Shown here piece after piece: positions 41,201-52,965 of a stretch of DNA of 64,000 nucleotides. The notes under the pieces are model-generated. The model searched no databases and had not been told where the DNA came from. It worked only from the letters and a program-made list of their open reading frames with translations. The first letter of the stretch is position 1; every line of letters begins with the position of its first letter. Both the position numbers and the translations under genes were made by a program. The DNA comes from Isoperla grammatica (taxonomy: Eukaryota > Arthropoda > Insecta > Plecoptera > Perlodidae): assembly GCA_945910005.1 (NCBI GenBank), contig OX246746.1:27303075-27367074 (forward strand), read 5' to 3'.

Positions 41201-42258
41201 ACTCTTTCTGGCCTAAATACTCCACAGGGTATAGTAAAACAACAAATGGCTATAATATTGTTAATGTTATCAAATTAAATGTTGTTTAATCTACTTGGCC
41301 CAGTAAGGGGTTCTAAACTTGATTCAGTAACATGCTTAACTGTAAATGTTGTAACGGAACGCTAAGTGACATGGCTTAAGCTCCGCTAACCGGGTTGGTA
41401 ACGTACTTCGGTCTAGACAGATACACTATTATCAATGAAACACCATTATCAGCTTTGCTTTGTCTTGTTATTCCCCTAATCTGTTTACGTCAGAAATGGG
41501 TTGTCAAGTAAAGTTATGTTGTCATGTTTGGTCCTCAATTAAGTACGTCTCACCTATCGTGAAAACCTAATACCGTTGTCAAGACATGTCTTTAGTAATT
41601 GAGATAACAGTGAAGAGTAACAATCCTGGAAGCAAACTCGGTTTACCTTCAGAGATTGAGGCCATTGATATTTTCATGGCCAAGCCCATCTGTAAATCTT
41701 ATGCACCGTTTCAAGTTGTATGATCTCAATAAATGTGTAAAGGGATTTTGATCGGCATCCAATTTGAAAATTTGAAAGATTAATTTAGGTTCTTCCATGT
41801 AGAATGATCCCTTGCAGTAGACTAAGATGATCGCACTATACAGATGGTCACAGAGTTCAAAGTTCAAAGTTCGAAAATGTCACAACAGATATGTTTGTGG
41901 TACAGAAAACACACACTTACTGTTTTTCATCTACAGTTTTAAGGAGTCAGTCCACAATTTACAAAATTAAAATGATTTTATCTAGTGGTGATCGAATCTA
42001 TAATCTCCGGGGTTAGAATATCGTGCATTGTCAGTGGGTTCTCTGTATTTGTGTAGATTTACGCGGTTTCGGTTAACGTGGTGGGTGAGCTTGATTTAGT
42101 TTCCTTTCTGCTTCTGCCGATTCGGAAGAGGAAGTGGGTGGTTTCTCCCCCCCCCCCATTCACCCCCCCCCCCCTCCACCGCTCCTACCCCGCTGTACAC
42201 GACTGAATGTTATCAATACTAACTCCCCGCTTTTCCGATTCTCCGATAACCAATGCAA
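38263..42258. other. Spacer, about 4 kb
   Basis: No gene recognised. C tracts lie at 38991-39012 and 42147-42174. A 120-codon minus-strand frame at 40688-41050 lacks recognisable features and is not called. Confidence 0.5.
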
Positions 42259-42261
42259 AGT

Positions 42262-42440
42262 GATGAACATGATATTTGGGTTTTACGTCTCGTATTTTGG
42301 CAACACTACAATCAATATGATGAGTGGTTGATTATGAAGATGTTATAACTCCTGATGACATCCAATATCCATGCTCAAGCTAGGATTCTAGCGTGGAACG
42401 CAGAGACCGTGGTTTACTAGACCAATGCATAATCGACAGA
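42262..42440 (-). mobile_element. tRNA-derived SINE, family B, copy 2
   Basis: On the minus strand it carries CGGTCTCTGCGTTCCACGC, then CATCTTCATAATC and TGTTGCCAAAATACGAGACG. It ends GTAAAACCCAAATATCATG with only a short degenerate ATC tail. It aligns along most of its length with 23909-24078. The tRNA-like head is more decayed. Confidence 0.65.
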
Positions 42441-42680
42441 TTACTACCGACCATTCGTCCGTCAACATATTATAACAATGATTAAGATATGGTCGAACTA
42501 CAACTGTAAACAGGGTCCCATTTGTCAAGAGACAAATTTGAATTTAGATCTTGGCCTTCTTGCGTTTTCAACGGGACGAGTGGTCAACGGTCACCAGACG
42601 AGAAAACATGATAATAAAATAACGCCATTATTTGGAAGAAAGAAGGTCTCGGTATAGTTGTCGACTACGCTGGTCTGTCA

Positions 42681-43062
42681 TATGCAGCAAGGTCTACTTG
42701 ATCTCCGCCTAGCGGAGGCTCGTCGAACACCCAAGTTAGGTTGTCGCAGTCCGTTCCACTATGTTAAAAATCATATATTATTCAAATGGGAGAAACATAA
42801 AAGAAAGTGATCTGTCAAATAGAATTACCACCTAAAAAAGAAAAATCATCATATTTTATAATCTTCAATCATTGTATTCTATCAAAATATCTCTTTTAGG
42901 TGTTTTAAGTATTGTATTACATGATCTACAACGGATATTTAATTATTATAACAGTTTTTTTAGTGGGATACAAAATGGCGATTTTGGTTTCCTTGCGACG
43001 ACCTAACTTGGGAGTTCGACGAGCCTCCGCCAGGCGGAGATCAAGTTGACCTTGATATGCAT
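42681..43062. mobile_element. Fold-back element with about 68-bp inverted arms
   Basis: The left arm (42681-42749) includes CTACTTGATCTCCGCCTAGC and CACCCAAGTTAGGTTGTCGC. The right arm (42993-43062) is its reverse complement at roughly 90% identity. Each arm contains a palindrome (CTCCGC CTA GCGGAG on the left). The 240-bp centre is AT-rich and non-coding. No target duplication is evident and the superfamily is unknown. Confidence 0.75.
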
Positions 43063-44137
43063 TTTGTTTTTGGCATAAAGCACGGTGACTGATTTTGTGC
43101 TCTTTTCTAATAATTATGGTCGGGCTGTGGCTATACAGGTGACTACTATGGAAATTAGCTGGAACCCTTCTTGTCTTGAAGCTGGTGCAGTTCGTCGCCT
43201 AAAACAGTGGACGATTTCAGAAAGACCCCTATTGTTGCTCCATGCGGCCGTGTGGCCGGGTTCCAACTGAGTTGGATCCATGAAGTCACAGAGACGTTCT
43301 CGTGCGCCCTCACTGATCGGCGATGAAACGGAAAACACCGTAATGTACGACACCAGCCCTTCATTAATAGTGTTTAGTGTAGAGCGAAGCGTTAATTCTG
43401 TATATATACCACCCACCTTTCATCTTCAGCGACGCTATTTACAGTTCTGATGACTTTAATCTGATTAGTCCTACGTATAATTATATCTTACACACACAAC
43501 GATATGTCACTAATTAATATCGACCTTAAAACAACAGAAGCATCGTCATGACTTTATACCGTTGTTGTTGTTTGAAGCAAATGTTCGCTTCTGTTGGAGA
43601 TACGAAAACATTTATCTTGATAAATCCTCTAAGGGAATTTAGAGGAGATGTTTTGAACCCGTAGGTTAACAAGATATGTTAACATATACTGAGGCAAAAA
43701 TGATAATCGTGTACTCAAATCAAGCCACTACGACAATGTAAAGAAATAATCATTTTTCAATCTTCTTTACATAAAAATATTGATTGATGCGTTTAAATAA
43801 TACATCTGAATTTTGAATCCGCAAGTGTCAACAGACAGTACTCTATAATGTGTGTGTACAGACTATAAACAACGTAACTGCTCAGTTATATGTAAATGAA
43901 ATGCAAAATTCGTTAAAATATAAAAAAATCACTCCACAGGTAAAACACCTTGGGAAAATGATTGTTTGAATTCTTTCGAGTTTCATTTTCCATAACTAAC
44001 GACAGATATGAATAAGATTGAGCGATACCTAGTTACGCTGAAAACCGAGAATAAGAAACTTGTGCAACCATTTGTCTGGCTACATAATATAAGTTACATA
44101 AAGGAAAAAGTGTTCAAAAAGTGTACGAAAGCTAATG
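43063..44137. other. Spacer
   Basis: A GC-richer 100-codon minus-strand frame at 43114-43416 has no recognised domain. Otherwise AT-rich. Confidence 0.5.
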
Positions 44138-44625
44138 TACACAAAACGCGCATATAAAGGTAACCACGCCCACATACACACGCAGGCAAGTACACACAAC
44201 AGTGGTAATTCACGCACATTCACACGCAAGCTATAGTGTATACTAGCCCCAATGAAAGTATTCGCATACTGATCTCAGGTCATTGTCTACTGCCCCTTTC
44301 AATTGCGCCAATTGAAAGAAAATCAACAGATACCTGGGGTTCTTTTACACATTCGTAAATACATGGTTCGGCTTAGTCGAGTTTGGCCAAACCCACCGTA
44401 ACAGGTAACCAACGGTAGGTTTTGAATTATCCCAATGGACATGTTTTGATTCGATCGTAGGAATTAGCGAAGTAGAAAATTAAGTTGTCACCTTGGACTC
44501 GGCTGTGTCGTAAGATCAGAATACTTTCGTTGGGGCAACTATACACAACACGCATATATATACATGTAATCACGCCCTAAACACGCAGGCCAACACGCAC
44601 ATACACACTCAAGCAAGTGTGTTGA
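44138..44625. repeat. Nested direct and inverted repeats
   Basis: Diverged direct repeats (44138-44200 and 44546-44625, sharing CACGCC and ACACGCAGGC) flank inverted arms at 44236-44275 and 44514-44546 (GCCCCAATGAAAGTATTC and its complement). Inside lies a perfect hairpin CTTTCAATTG CGC CAATTGAAAG (44296-44318). Part of it (44236-44400) is related to 59420-59580. Confidence 0.6.
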
Positions 44626-47600
44626 AGTTTCCAAAACCCACATCACACTACATCACTCTCTCATAAACGCATCCAATACGCAATTTAATATTCTCTTCTT
44701 GGAAACATCGTTACTGAGGTTAGAATTTCAACTAGATTAGTTACCTTTCATGGAATTTCGGGTTAAAACGTTATACAACGTGAGATAATAATTCTCGTGG
44801 CATTCACCCCTCGTGTGAGAATCAAGATTTGAACCGAGAGAAGCAGAGTGAAGCAAGAGCTCATCTAGACGTGAGGCGAGGAGGAAGAGGAGATTATTTG
44901 TAAGGCCTGGTTCCTAGTTAACATGCTTTATGGTGTTTAACGAGGCAAACGTTGGGCGTTATTTACGACGTCTTTAAAATTTGATTATCGAACAAATAGC
45001 TAAATGGATAAAGTTTTGAAACCAAAACAGAGGAAGAGAGCTATATAAGCGCGCATAAATCGACACAATGAGTTTTAGCCGAATGCGTTCCGGAGTTTTT
45101 TTCTAAGAAAGAATGAACCGACAATTTTTGTTCATTACATTTTTTACTTTAAACGAATGAACTTGAAACCACATGGTGTTCGTTTTCATTGAAATTCTAC
45201 AACGTTTTGAATTCAATTCCAACTTTTTATTCAAACTTGAAAAAATATTATTCAAACTTAAAATTATGTTATTGCGATAGTATAACACAAAACAGTAAAT
45301 TAAAAATCTGCTGCAATGTTTCAACGTAAAAAACAGTGGTATAATTCCGAATCGTGCAGTTATTTCGTATTTTCAGTAATATTTAATATTTAATCCCAAT
45401 TTCAAGTGTATATATAATTTTACTTATTTGTTACAATTTATTTCCTTCTATTCACAAAACACATGAGACTAATGGTAAAATTAAAAAAGTACGAACAAGT
45501 AAAGAAAAGTGAGGAACGTATGGAATAAAAATGAATAGTTATGACTACTGGGAAGGAAAAACCTAAAAGTAAACACAAAATAGTGACATCATTGGATTGA
45601 TGTTCTTTTTCGCAGTCATCATGGCTGATCGAGCAAGAATTTTATTAAGTTCTAAGTTTGTCTTCTAGAAACAGGAAATGAAGGAAGCTCTAACTAGTCT
45701 AGGGAAAATAAATGAAGGTGATAAATAATATTGGGGCATTTACATAGTCTAAAGGTTCTGTGTTTGTAATGGCACACAACAATTAGAGGGGAACACCCAA
45801 ACGAACAGAATAACTAAATGTTGTTGGAGCAAAAAAAAATGTATTGACCATGAGCACAAAATTGGAGTTCTCAATGTTGGTCGCTTATTAGGTCGCATAA
45901 GCTACAATCAAAATTTTTAACATCCATGCGTCATAAATTACAATACATGTAAGCCAGACAGTAGATTGCTTCTGTAGATTTTGATGTCTCATTATTATTT
46001 TACCAACAATTTCATGAAAGTTTTTGAAATAAAATTAAGCTAAAAATGTCACAAATCCATATTCATATCTCGTTACTAGCACCAAAGCCTCTTTCTAACC
46101 GTAAGGGCGTAGGCGGGAGAAGGGGGGGGGGTGGGGGTGGGTTAGCATATCCTATTAGGACACCTTTCATGATCCCTGAAGTAGAAAACGTTCCTACGTG
46201 CCTGATAGTTGATAGCCGCTGAAATAGACGCCGCCATTTTCAGCATAACAATATTACACTCGCTATGTAGGTAGCTAGGATCGACTGACGCCAAGGTTGG
46301 AGGGCACAGACCGTATTAGGGCAGAGATAGCTACGCCACGCAGCACAGATTATCCCTTAATGGCATATTAGGTAAGGGTCGTAGATTTGACTCAAAGCTG
46401 ACTTGAATTATTAACTCACCTACAGTGTATTGAGCTTCAAGGTAATTAAATCATTTCTAACTTTGAAAACATTGTTCAACTGTTTAGTACATTCCACCCT
46501 TGTTTTGATGATTTTGTTCATACTATATGGGCTGTTACAGCTACTTGAAAATGGAACGTTTTTCTAAGGAGCTTAATAAAAAAATAAGTATTGAAAAAAT
46601 GATATTAGTTTTAGAAATGACGCTCATATGGAGAACACAAAACTCTTTCGTAGTGACGCAGCTATGCCATATTTTAACTGCGAGCTACTTTAAAGTGAAC
46701 TGAACCAAGCCAAGGTTTACTAAAGTACTATATTTAATTATTTTAACTTTTAAGTCTTGTTGCCTAATTCAATTTAACGTTGTGTTGCCCGCTGAAAGTG
46801 GATGAAGGAAAACAAAAACAAATAAGACTCAACTTCACTAAGATGTTTCAACTTTAGAAGGCGTCAACAATTTATTCGAAGGACTTTTTAGTATAATATA
46901 ACGTTTCTGCTTCTTTCTTTGTGCAATGTGTCCCTTCTGATTAGGTACATCATTCCGTCATGATGTGATGACAACTTATGGTCACATTATATATTTTAAT
47001 AATTATATGATAACCCTTATTTAATTTTGAATTTTCGGGAACAGAAAGCTTGGGTCGTAAATATTTGAAATACCAATTCCAAGTTTGAATTCTAATTTGG
47101 TTTTATTGAACAATTACTTTATCTTTTGTATGGCCAATGTGTTGTAAAAAACATTTCAAAATAAAAAGCAATTAACTAAAAATAATAAATACATCTATAT
47201 GCATATTATTGAACGTTAGAAATATCCATAAAATGAAGTATTAAATTCTCTTGGCGACGACGCTATTTCCATTTCCATGCCACAAGTTTGAAGCAGTAGA
47301 GAACAATTTTAATCATTAGAATTCACGTTTTGTGCAGATGTACCACTGAATAGAAATCTAGAATAAGAACATATCATCTATACATATATATATATCTATA
47401 TATATATTATGGAGAAATCCAGAAATTAAAAAACCCAACCATGACAGAGTTAGCAAAAAAAACAACATATAAGTACATACATATGTATATTATGCGCATA
47501 AGTATAGCCAATATATTTTTGACAACTTATTCGTTTCTATACTAATTTGTGAATCGCATTGTTCTTGCCATTTTAGAACTGTTTCATTAGATGTGTTCCG

Positions 47601-48263
47601 AGTGTCATTCATTAACATGGCCAATTCAAAGGTGAATGCAGGTATTTGTTTTGCCATCAATTCTCAACTAACCTTAGAAAGAACAAAAAAACCACCGCGC
47701 GTATCTTGCAGTAGTATTATTCAATTAAATTCAATTAAAATGGGTCGGCCGAAGATGTTCAGAGTTCACGATTGTGGAAGCATCGAAAGGGCGACAGGGT
47801 GGTTAGGTAGGGGGGTTTCATGGATTTGAATAGGATGCACGTGATCACAGAGTCACACACCCAGAACGAAGACTGGGAGCTGGAAATTGTCACGCGCTAG
47901 CGATTCCCCATCGCAAAACCCCAGGAGAACCTACCCGAATAATAACATCCAATGTCACCGAAAATACGACAAATTCCAAATGGCGACAAACAACCGGAGA
48001 TATCAAAGCAAAGGCGACTACGAGGGTACGAGTCCGTGTATGCATTTGAATGCTTTGCTTGTGCTCGCGCTTGTTGGCCGTAAAGCAGCTAACGAGTGCT
48101 TTTTTTACGGTACTGAGCACAAGTGACAATAATCATGGTAATAAGGAAAATTACCTTAATCTGCATTTATTTCTCATTTCCACTAGAATAATAATGCACG
48201 TGAGTTTTATTTAGTTTTATTGTGATCGCTCTTTGAAAATGTTATCTTTTTTCAGCACGTGTA
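44626..48263. other. AT-rich spacer, 3.6 kb
   Basis: No gene or element recognised. A G tract lies at 46122-46142 and a short TA-rich run at 47384-47408. Confidence 0.5.
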
Positions 48264-48430
48264 CCTTAGAGGTAGCTCAGTGGTAAGACGCGAGACTCTC
48301 ATTCGGGAGGTCGCCGGTTCGATTCCGGCCACCGGCAGTCCTGACTGAAGGTTTGTCCCGCGGTTTTCCTCACTCGTGAAGGCGAATGCTGGGATTGAGT
48401 CAATTAAACTAACAGCCGCAGGGTGCCAGC
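48264..48430 (+). mobile_element. tRNA-derived SINE, family A, copy 2
   Basis: The head contains AGAGGTAGCTCAGTGGTAAG (A box), CGAGACTCTCATTCGGGAGG and CGCCGGTTCGATTCCGGCCA (B box). The body reads TCCTGACTGAAGGTTTGTCC and GGCGAATGCTGGGATTGAG. It is the best preserved of the three copies. It is not a tRNA gene: no proper 3' acceptor strand follows, and the same non-tRNA body follows the head in the other copies. Confidence 0.85.
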
Positions 48431-48439
48431 CAGCTTTAC

Positions 48440-48643
48440 CTGATGTGCTCCTCTTCTTGGAACTAGGTATATTATTATGATGTATAGATATTTGGGAAAG
48501 TGTCCGAGGGTTGTAAGTAGGACCCAATCCCAGCATTCGTTTTTACGACTGCGGAAAACCTCGGCAAGAATCTTCAGTCAAGATTAGCGTTGGCCGGTAT
48601 CGCACTAACGTCCTCTCGACTCGCTGAGCCACCTCTATCGGTT
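48440..48643 (-). mobile_element. tRNA-derived SINE, family A, copy 3
   Basis: On the minus strand it starts CCGATAGAGGTGGCTCAGCG and has a decayed B box. A body follows with TCTTGACTGAAGATTCTTGC and ACGAATGCTGGGATTGGGTC, then CCAAGAAGAGGAGCACATCA near its tail. It lies tail-to-tail with copy 2. Confidence 0.78.
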
Positions 48644-50190
48644 TGATGAATAAATCTGAAAACATATTGCTTCAAAATCTATCTGTACAACCACAACACT
48701 TCGTGGGTAGATAACATATTACTAACAGTCTTCGTGTGCTTCGAATATCGTATCTGTTACAAGGAATTTTACCCTTAATATGTTTGCTGCAAGTAGTCCT
48801 TCCTAACCACATTTTACTGTGTACATTGCTACTAGCAAATTGCTCGTACACAATGAAGTAGTACACAATCAAATCCTGCAGAACAACAATGATTAAATTG
48901 AACGTGAAGATAAAAGAGCGAGCACGCAAACAATTTGTCTTTGTAACCACAACTTAAACTAAGACGAGAGTAGCAAATAGTTCAATTAACTTGTAACCAG
49001 TTACCATTCTAATCTTATTTTCTGCTGAGTAAAGTTAATCAATTCCAACTTTAGACCAGCTTAATTCCAACCGCGCAATTAAATGTAATTGAATTTGTAG
49101 ATTATAAATGTAATTTTAGTAATTAAAATGAATTAAGATTACTGTTAATCTGTAATTCTTAGTTACATTATTTGTTAAAATTAAGAATGGATTGTTAGAA
49201 ACATATTTTGAAATAAACCAGAATCATATATATATAGATAAAGTCAATTTTGAAAGTTTAAAAATAAATGGCCTAACCATTAATTAATAATTGTAGAGTT
49301 ATGTTTATTATCCTCTTTTGTAAATCAGTTTTATAACTAAAGAGGATATACATTAAATTACTTATAAGCCATGTTAGCTGTAGCCCCAGTTTTCAAAGAA
49401 CATTTAGCAGTGGTAGGATATTTGAATTCAAACAAAAATACCCACAACCCAATTCCGACACCAAAATATGACTTTTCTAAACATCTGTTGATACCAGAGC
49501 AAGTGGAGCTATTATGTCTAAAAGGGTGAACAGCAAAGTTTCCGCGTCATGTTATCAAAGCCTGGTAAACAATGGCAACAGTTCTTCGATAACACGATGA
49601 ACGCCTTTTGAAGAGAGATGCTATCTGGACCCACTACAAGCCAGCGGAGAACAACTGACGTTTCAATCAACTCATTTCTTATGAAGTGAAATTCCCGGCG
49701 GTACTTGTTGAGAGTAGTTAATTTGAAACTAGTTTTTAAGGAATATTACTTATCAAACGTAGACCATCATTTTCTTGTTAATTTATAAACAAAGTAAAAG
49801 AACAGATATTTCTTCAAAATTTTACAATTGTGAACATCGATCGCTGTGAAATTAAATGTCTTTAGCGTATACCAAATTATTTAGTGTATTGACTTGCCAG
49901 TTATTTTTACATAGATTTACAAATGAGAACTATGAACATTAACAATTGTGTTTAGAGTAACTCATTGATTAGCAAAGCAGCTTGAAAAATGTGGTTTTCT
50001 ACATTTTTCGTTCCAATCACAACCCCATTTCCACTCAACTTGTTTAAAACAGAGCATCACTAAATTCTATTGGTTCAGATAATGAATAGTTGATTTCAAT
50101 GGTATGCGTTTGTATTGTATCCCACAATTTCAGCAATATGCCAATTGTGTGCGTCCGGTTGTCAGTAGAAAACAAAGTCAATCAGTTACT
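48644..50190. other. AT-rich spacer
   Basis: No gene recognised. Confidence 0.55.
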
Positions 50191-50260
50191 GGTGGCTCGT
50201 ATGGGATTAGAGCGCAGGTCCTACGCGGGGGACGCGGGTTCGAATTCCGCATAAGCCACG
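50191..50260 (+). repeat. tRNA-like sequence (pseudo-tRNA or SINE head)
   Basis: GCGGGTTCGAATTCCGC makes a proper 5-bp T stem and 7-nt loop. GGCTCGT pairs with ATAAGCC as an acceptor with one mismatch. The D arm is too short by about 8-10 nt and the anticodon stem is imperfect, so this is not called a functional tRNA. Confidence 0.5.
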
Positions 50261-50372
50261 ATTTTGTTGTAATTGTTCTTCAACTTCATCTATCAGCTCT
50301 CATCGCATAACAGATATATCTTGTGTGCGGGCTGTCTAAATCATAATACACTAGGAAAACGCTCCGCGTTAA

Positions 50373-50617
50373 CAGATGAGCGATTTTAACAAAATTGGGT
50401 ATTTTTTTCAGTAATTCATTTTTTGTAGGTTGGCATCTTGACGGATTTGTCTGATTATATTAACAACATCGAGTTTAGTGGTCACGGGTGTTGACCGAAA
50501 ATTTCAGACAAATCCGTCAAGCCGTTTGACCTGTGCGCGACGAACAAAATTTGGCGCACAGACGAACAGACAAAGCGCCGATCGAGTTGTATGGAGAGAT
50601 TTGCTATCGCTCATCTG
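50373..50617. mobile_element. MITE-like element, TIR CAGATGAGCGAT, 245 bp
   Basis: CAGATGAGCGAT (50373-50384) is matched in reverse complement at 50606-50617. A perfect 18-bp inverted repeat (CTTGACGGATTTGTCTGA, 50437-50454 and 50504-50521) lies inside. The CAG terminus is hAT-like, but no 8-bp duplication is visible. Confidence 0.6.
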
Positions 50618-51884
50618 ACAACATAAAGCGAAAAGCATTAGCATTAAACGTAGCAGTGTGTCTACAGAGATGAACAGAAACAAGGCCAGTGACTGTCAAC
50701 AATTACTGGACATAAAGAAATATCATGCAATGTTTTACATTTTAAAATTAATATTTGTATTGGGTTTTAGTCCGGTTGTTTTCATATCGGGTATACCCGT
50801 GTTATTTCAAGGATTCGCTTATAATTTCCTCGTTCATTAATGTTACAACGTTGAGTTCACATCCAAAACATTATTTACAGTTCATGAGATATTAGCGTAT
50901 ATCAAACCGCGCGCTTTCATAATATCTCTATTTCCATGACGTATGCTCCCAGTGGTAAATTAATAAATAAAACCTCTAAAGAAAGGAAAGGCATTTACTT
51001 AGCTTGCGGCAGAAACAACTCTGTTTTAATTATTGTCTTTCTAAAAACCATTGTATAAATATACGCAGGAAAATACGAACTTTCTACGGTTCATAAGGAT
51101 GAGAAGGAGAAGAAGAAGAAGACTAAGGGTCGCGTTACAAAACACAAACCATGAAATGTCAAGGAAAAGTTCTAAACCCACGGAGATTTGTTGCGTCATC
51201 TTAGCTCGGAGACATATGTCACGCACGCGAAACGCGTTTGCATAATGTATAAACACACAGACCTCCGCGACGGTTGTTGGTCTTGTGGGAAAGATTATTC
51301 CATCAGTAGATCCGGTCACGGGTTCAATCCTCTATAAAAAAAAATATAAAAATAGACGAATGTAAATCGGAAAATAACGAGCTTGTGTCTATATACTTAA
51401 ATGGTTTTCTCGGGATGAACGTAAAAATGAGAATCGAGATCTAGATTAGTAAATGTTTGCAGACTTGAGCTTGTTATTCATTGGTATACTTATTTGTTTT
51501 TGGATCGTTTGCAAGAAGATATTATCAATCTCTTGCATTTACACAGCGATTTCACAAAATAAAATCAATAGAAAATCATGGAATATGTTTGTTTGAATGT
51601 TTTCTCGGACGTATTGGACGTGTCTATTATTATCCGGCACGTGTTTGAGTTGACCGGTGCAGTCTGAGATCTGCACTCAGTCAGTACCTCGATGTTTCAA
51701 CATCTGGCATGATCACGATTCAAGAGTCACGTAGGCTACGTCCGTCTAATTCAGAGCATGGAGTCGACTGTGTGATATGCGATTCTGACGAAACATTGAG
51801 CTACACGGTGCAAACCTCAACCTTTACTAGTGAACTCGAATAAGCGGCGGAATGTCCCGATAAGGCTTTTCTTGCCGCGAATAT
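50618..51884. other. Spacer
   Basis: No gene recognised. A weak B-box-like GGTTCAATCC with a following A-rich tail (51311-51350) may be a SINE relic. Confidence 0.5.
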
Positions 51885-51885
51885 A

Positions 51886-52183
51886 GGACCTGCCTAAGGA
51901 CTGCTACCTTATCGTGGTGGGCAGCTAGTTTGTGTGCTTTGCTGATCCCGAGGTATATGCCGGCGGAAGCGTAGGCCTATGCTTCTGGTAGGGCCACCCA
52001 AGCCGGACAGGTCGAGGGGAAGAAGTCAGTCCACATGGCCCCCTTTTCTTTCTGCTCCCTGTCTTCCTATTTGCCCCTCTTCACCAAACATCTTCATTTT
52101 CATAATACATCATCTACTCATCGTCTTGGTTAGCCAAGTTGCAAAAATACGGGATGTAAACCCCAAATATCATTATCATTATC
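51886..52183 (+). mobile_element. Chimeric non-autonomous retroelement: LINE 5'-end-like head joined to SINE B tail
   Basis: The left part (51886-52013) has GGACTGCTACCTTATCGTGG, a hairpin GAAGCGTAGG/CCTATGCTTC (51966-51985) and closing complementarity GACCTG (51887) with CAGGTC (52008). I recall similar text at the 5' ends of RTE-type invertebrate LINEs, but that is memory, not a search. The right part (about 52105-52183) reads ATCGTCTTGGTTAGCCAAGT, then AAATACGGGATGTAAACCCC and a CATTATCATTATC tail, homologous to SINE B copies 1 and 2. A 107-codon open frame across it is judged fortuitous. Confidence 0.55.
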
Positions 52184-52838
52184 GGGAAAAGGAGGCTTCA
52201 ACTTACCCCTGCCTGCCCGACGTTTCGGAAGTCTCATCTTCCATCTTCAGAGGCCGTCCCTCACTCGGCGTGTTGCCGTGGACTCTAGAGCAGCGTCTCT
52301 GAGCGCAGACTGGCTTCGAGTCCTCGCTGCGTGGACGTACTTTATCTTGCACTAGAACCGAAAATGTTGTGTTTTATAATTTCAATTATAATTATAAATT
52401 TATAATTGTGATTATAATTATAATTTTTTTATGCATGAAATGGGAAGAAGGCACAATAATGGGTATTTAACCAATATTAATTGTTCAAAATTAAACGCAT
52501 CTTCAAGATGAATGAACACTTCATAATCAAGGTCTAAAACCTCGATTGTTAAAAAAAGCCTTGGGTGTGTGTATTTTTTTAAACTAAATACAATATTATT
52601 CAAAAGATCTTGAAATGATTACATCGATTTTTTTCCGTTCATTTGTGTGTGCTTTTACCGTCTTTATACTAGAAAATGCAAAACTAGAAACGAAAAGTGA
52701 GTTTATTTTTACTAAAAAGTAAATTTTTTCCAATTTTACACTTAAATGCATTTTTGGATGAAAAAATTTTGCTTGTAGAATAATTTTTGTTTACATTATT
52801 TATATTCCCGATCTAAACTAAGCGATCATTAATAAATT
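52184..52838. other. AT-rich spacer
   Basis: A TA-rich imperfect palindrome lies near 52389-52425. No gene recognised. Confidence 0.5.
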
Positions 52839-52886
52839 TTGTTTGAAGTAGGCTAATGCATAATAGTAGTAAAATATAGTAGTAGT

Positions 52887-52965
52887 GCAATGCATAATAC
52901 TAATGGCTGTAACAATGTTTAAGCCTACTTCAAACATTGTTACAGCCATTAGTATTATGCATTGC
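52887..52965. repeat. Perfect 34-bp-arm hairpin
   Basis: The arms GCAATGCATAATACTAATGG...(52887-52920) and 52932-52965 are exact reverse complements around an 11-nt loop. The loop plus the adjoining right-arm bases are themselves complementary to 52839-52853 (GTTTGAAGTAGGCT), giving an alternative fold. Confidence 0.95.

Noticed and set aside
43114..43416. 100-codon GC-rich minus-strand frame
   Set aside because: No domain recognised, and other frames overlap it equally well. Possibly an old repeat.
48268..48340. Functional tRNA gene
   Set aside because: A and B boxes are good, but the 3' acceptor strand is missing and a SINE body shared by the other copies follows.
48252..48536. 94-codon minus-strand frame with a GIEPATSRMRVSRLTTELP-like C-terminal region
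   Set aside because: This peptide type is the well-known translation of tRNA-derived SINE heads in reverse. It lies exactly on SINE A copy 2.
50191..50260. Functional tRNA gene
   Set aside because: The D arm is too short and the anticodon stem is imperfect, although the T arm is sound.
51898..52013. HDV-like ribozyme
   Set aside because: The visible helices cannot be ordered as P1-P2-P3-P1.1-P4. The first helix pairs with the far end instead of directly after a P3 hairpin. Kept only as a structured-RNA suggestion.
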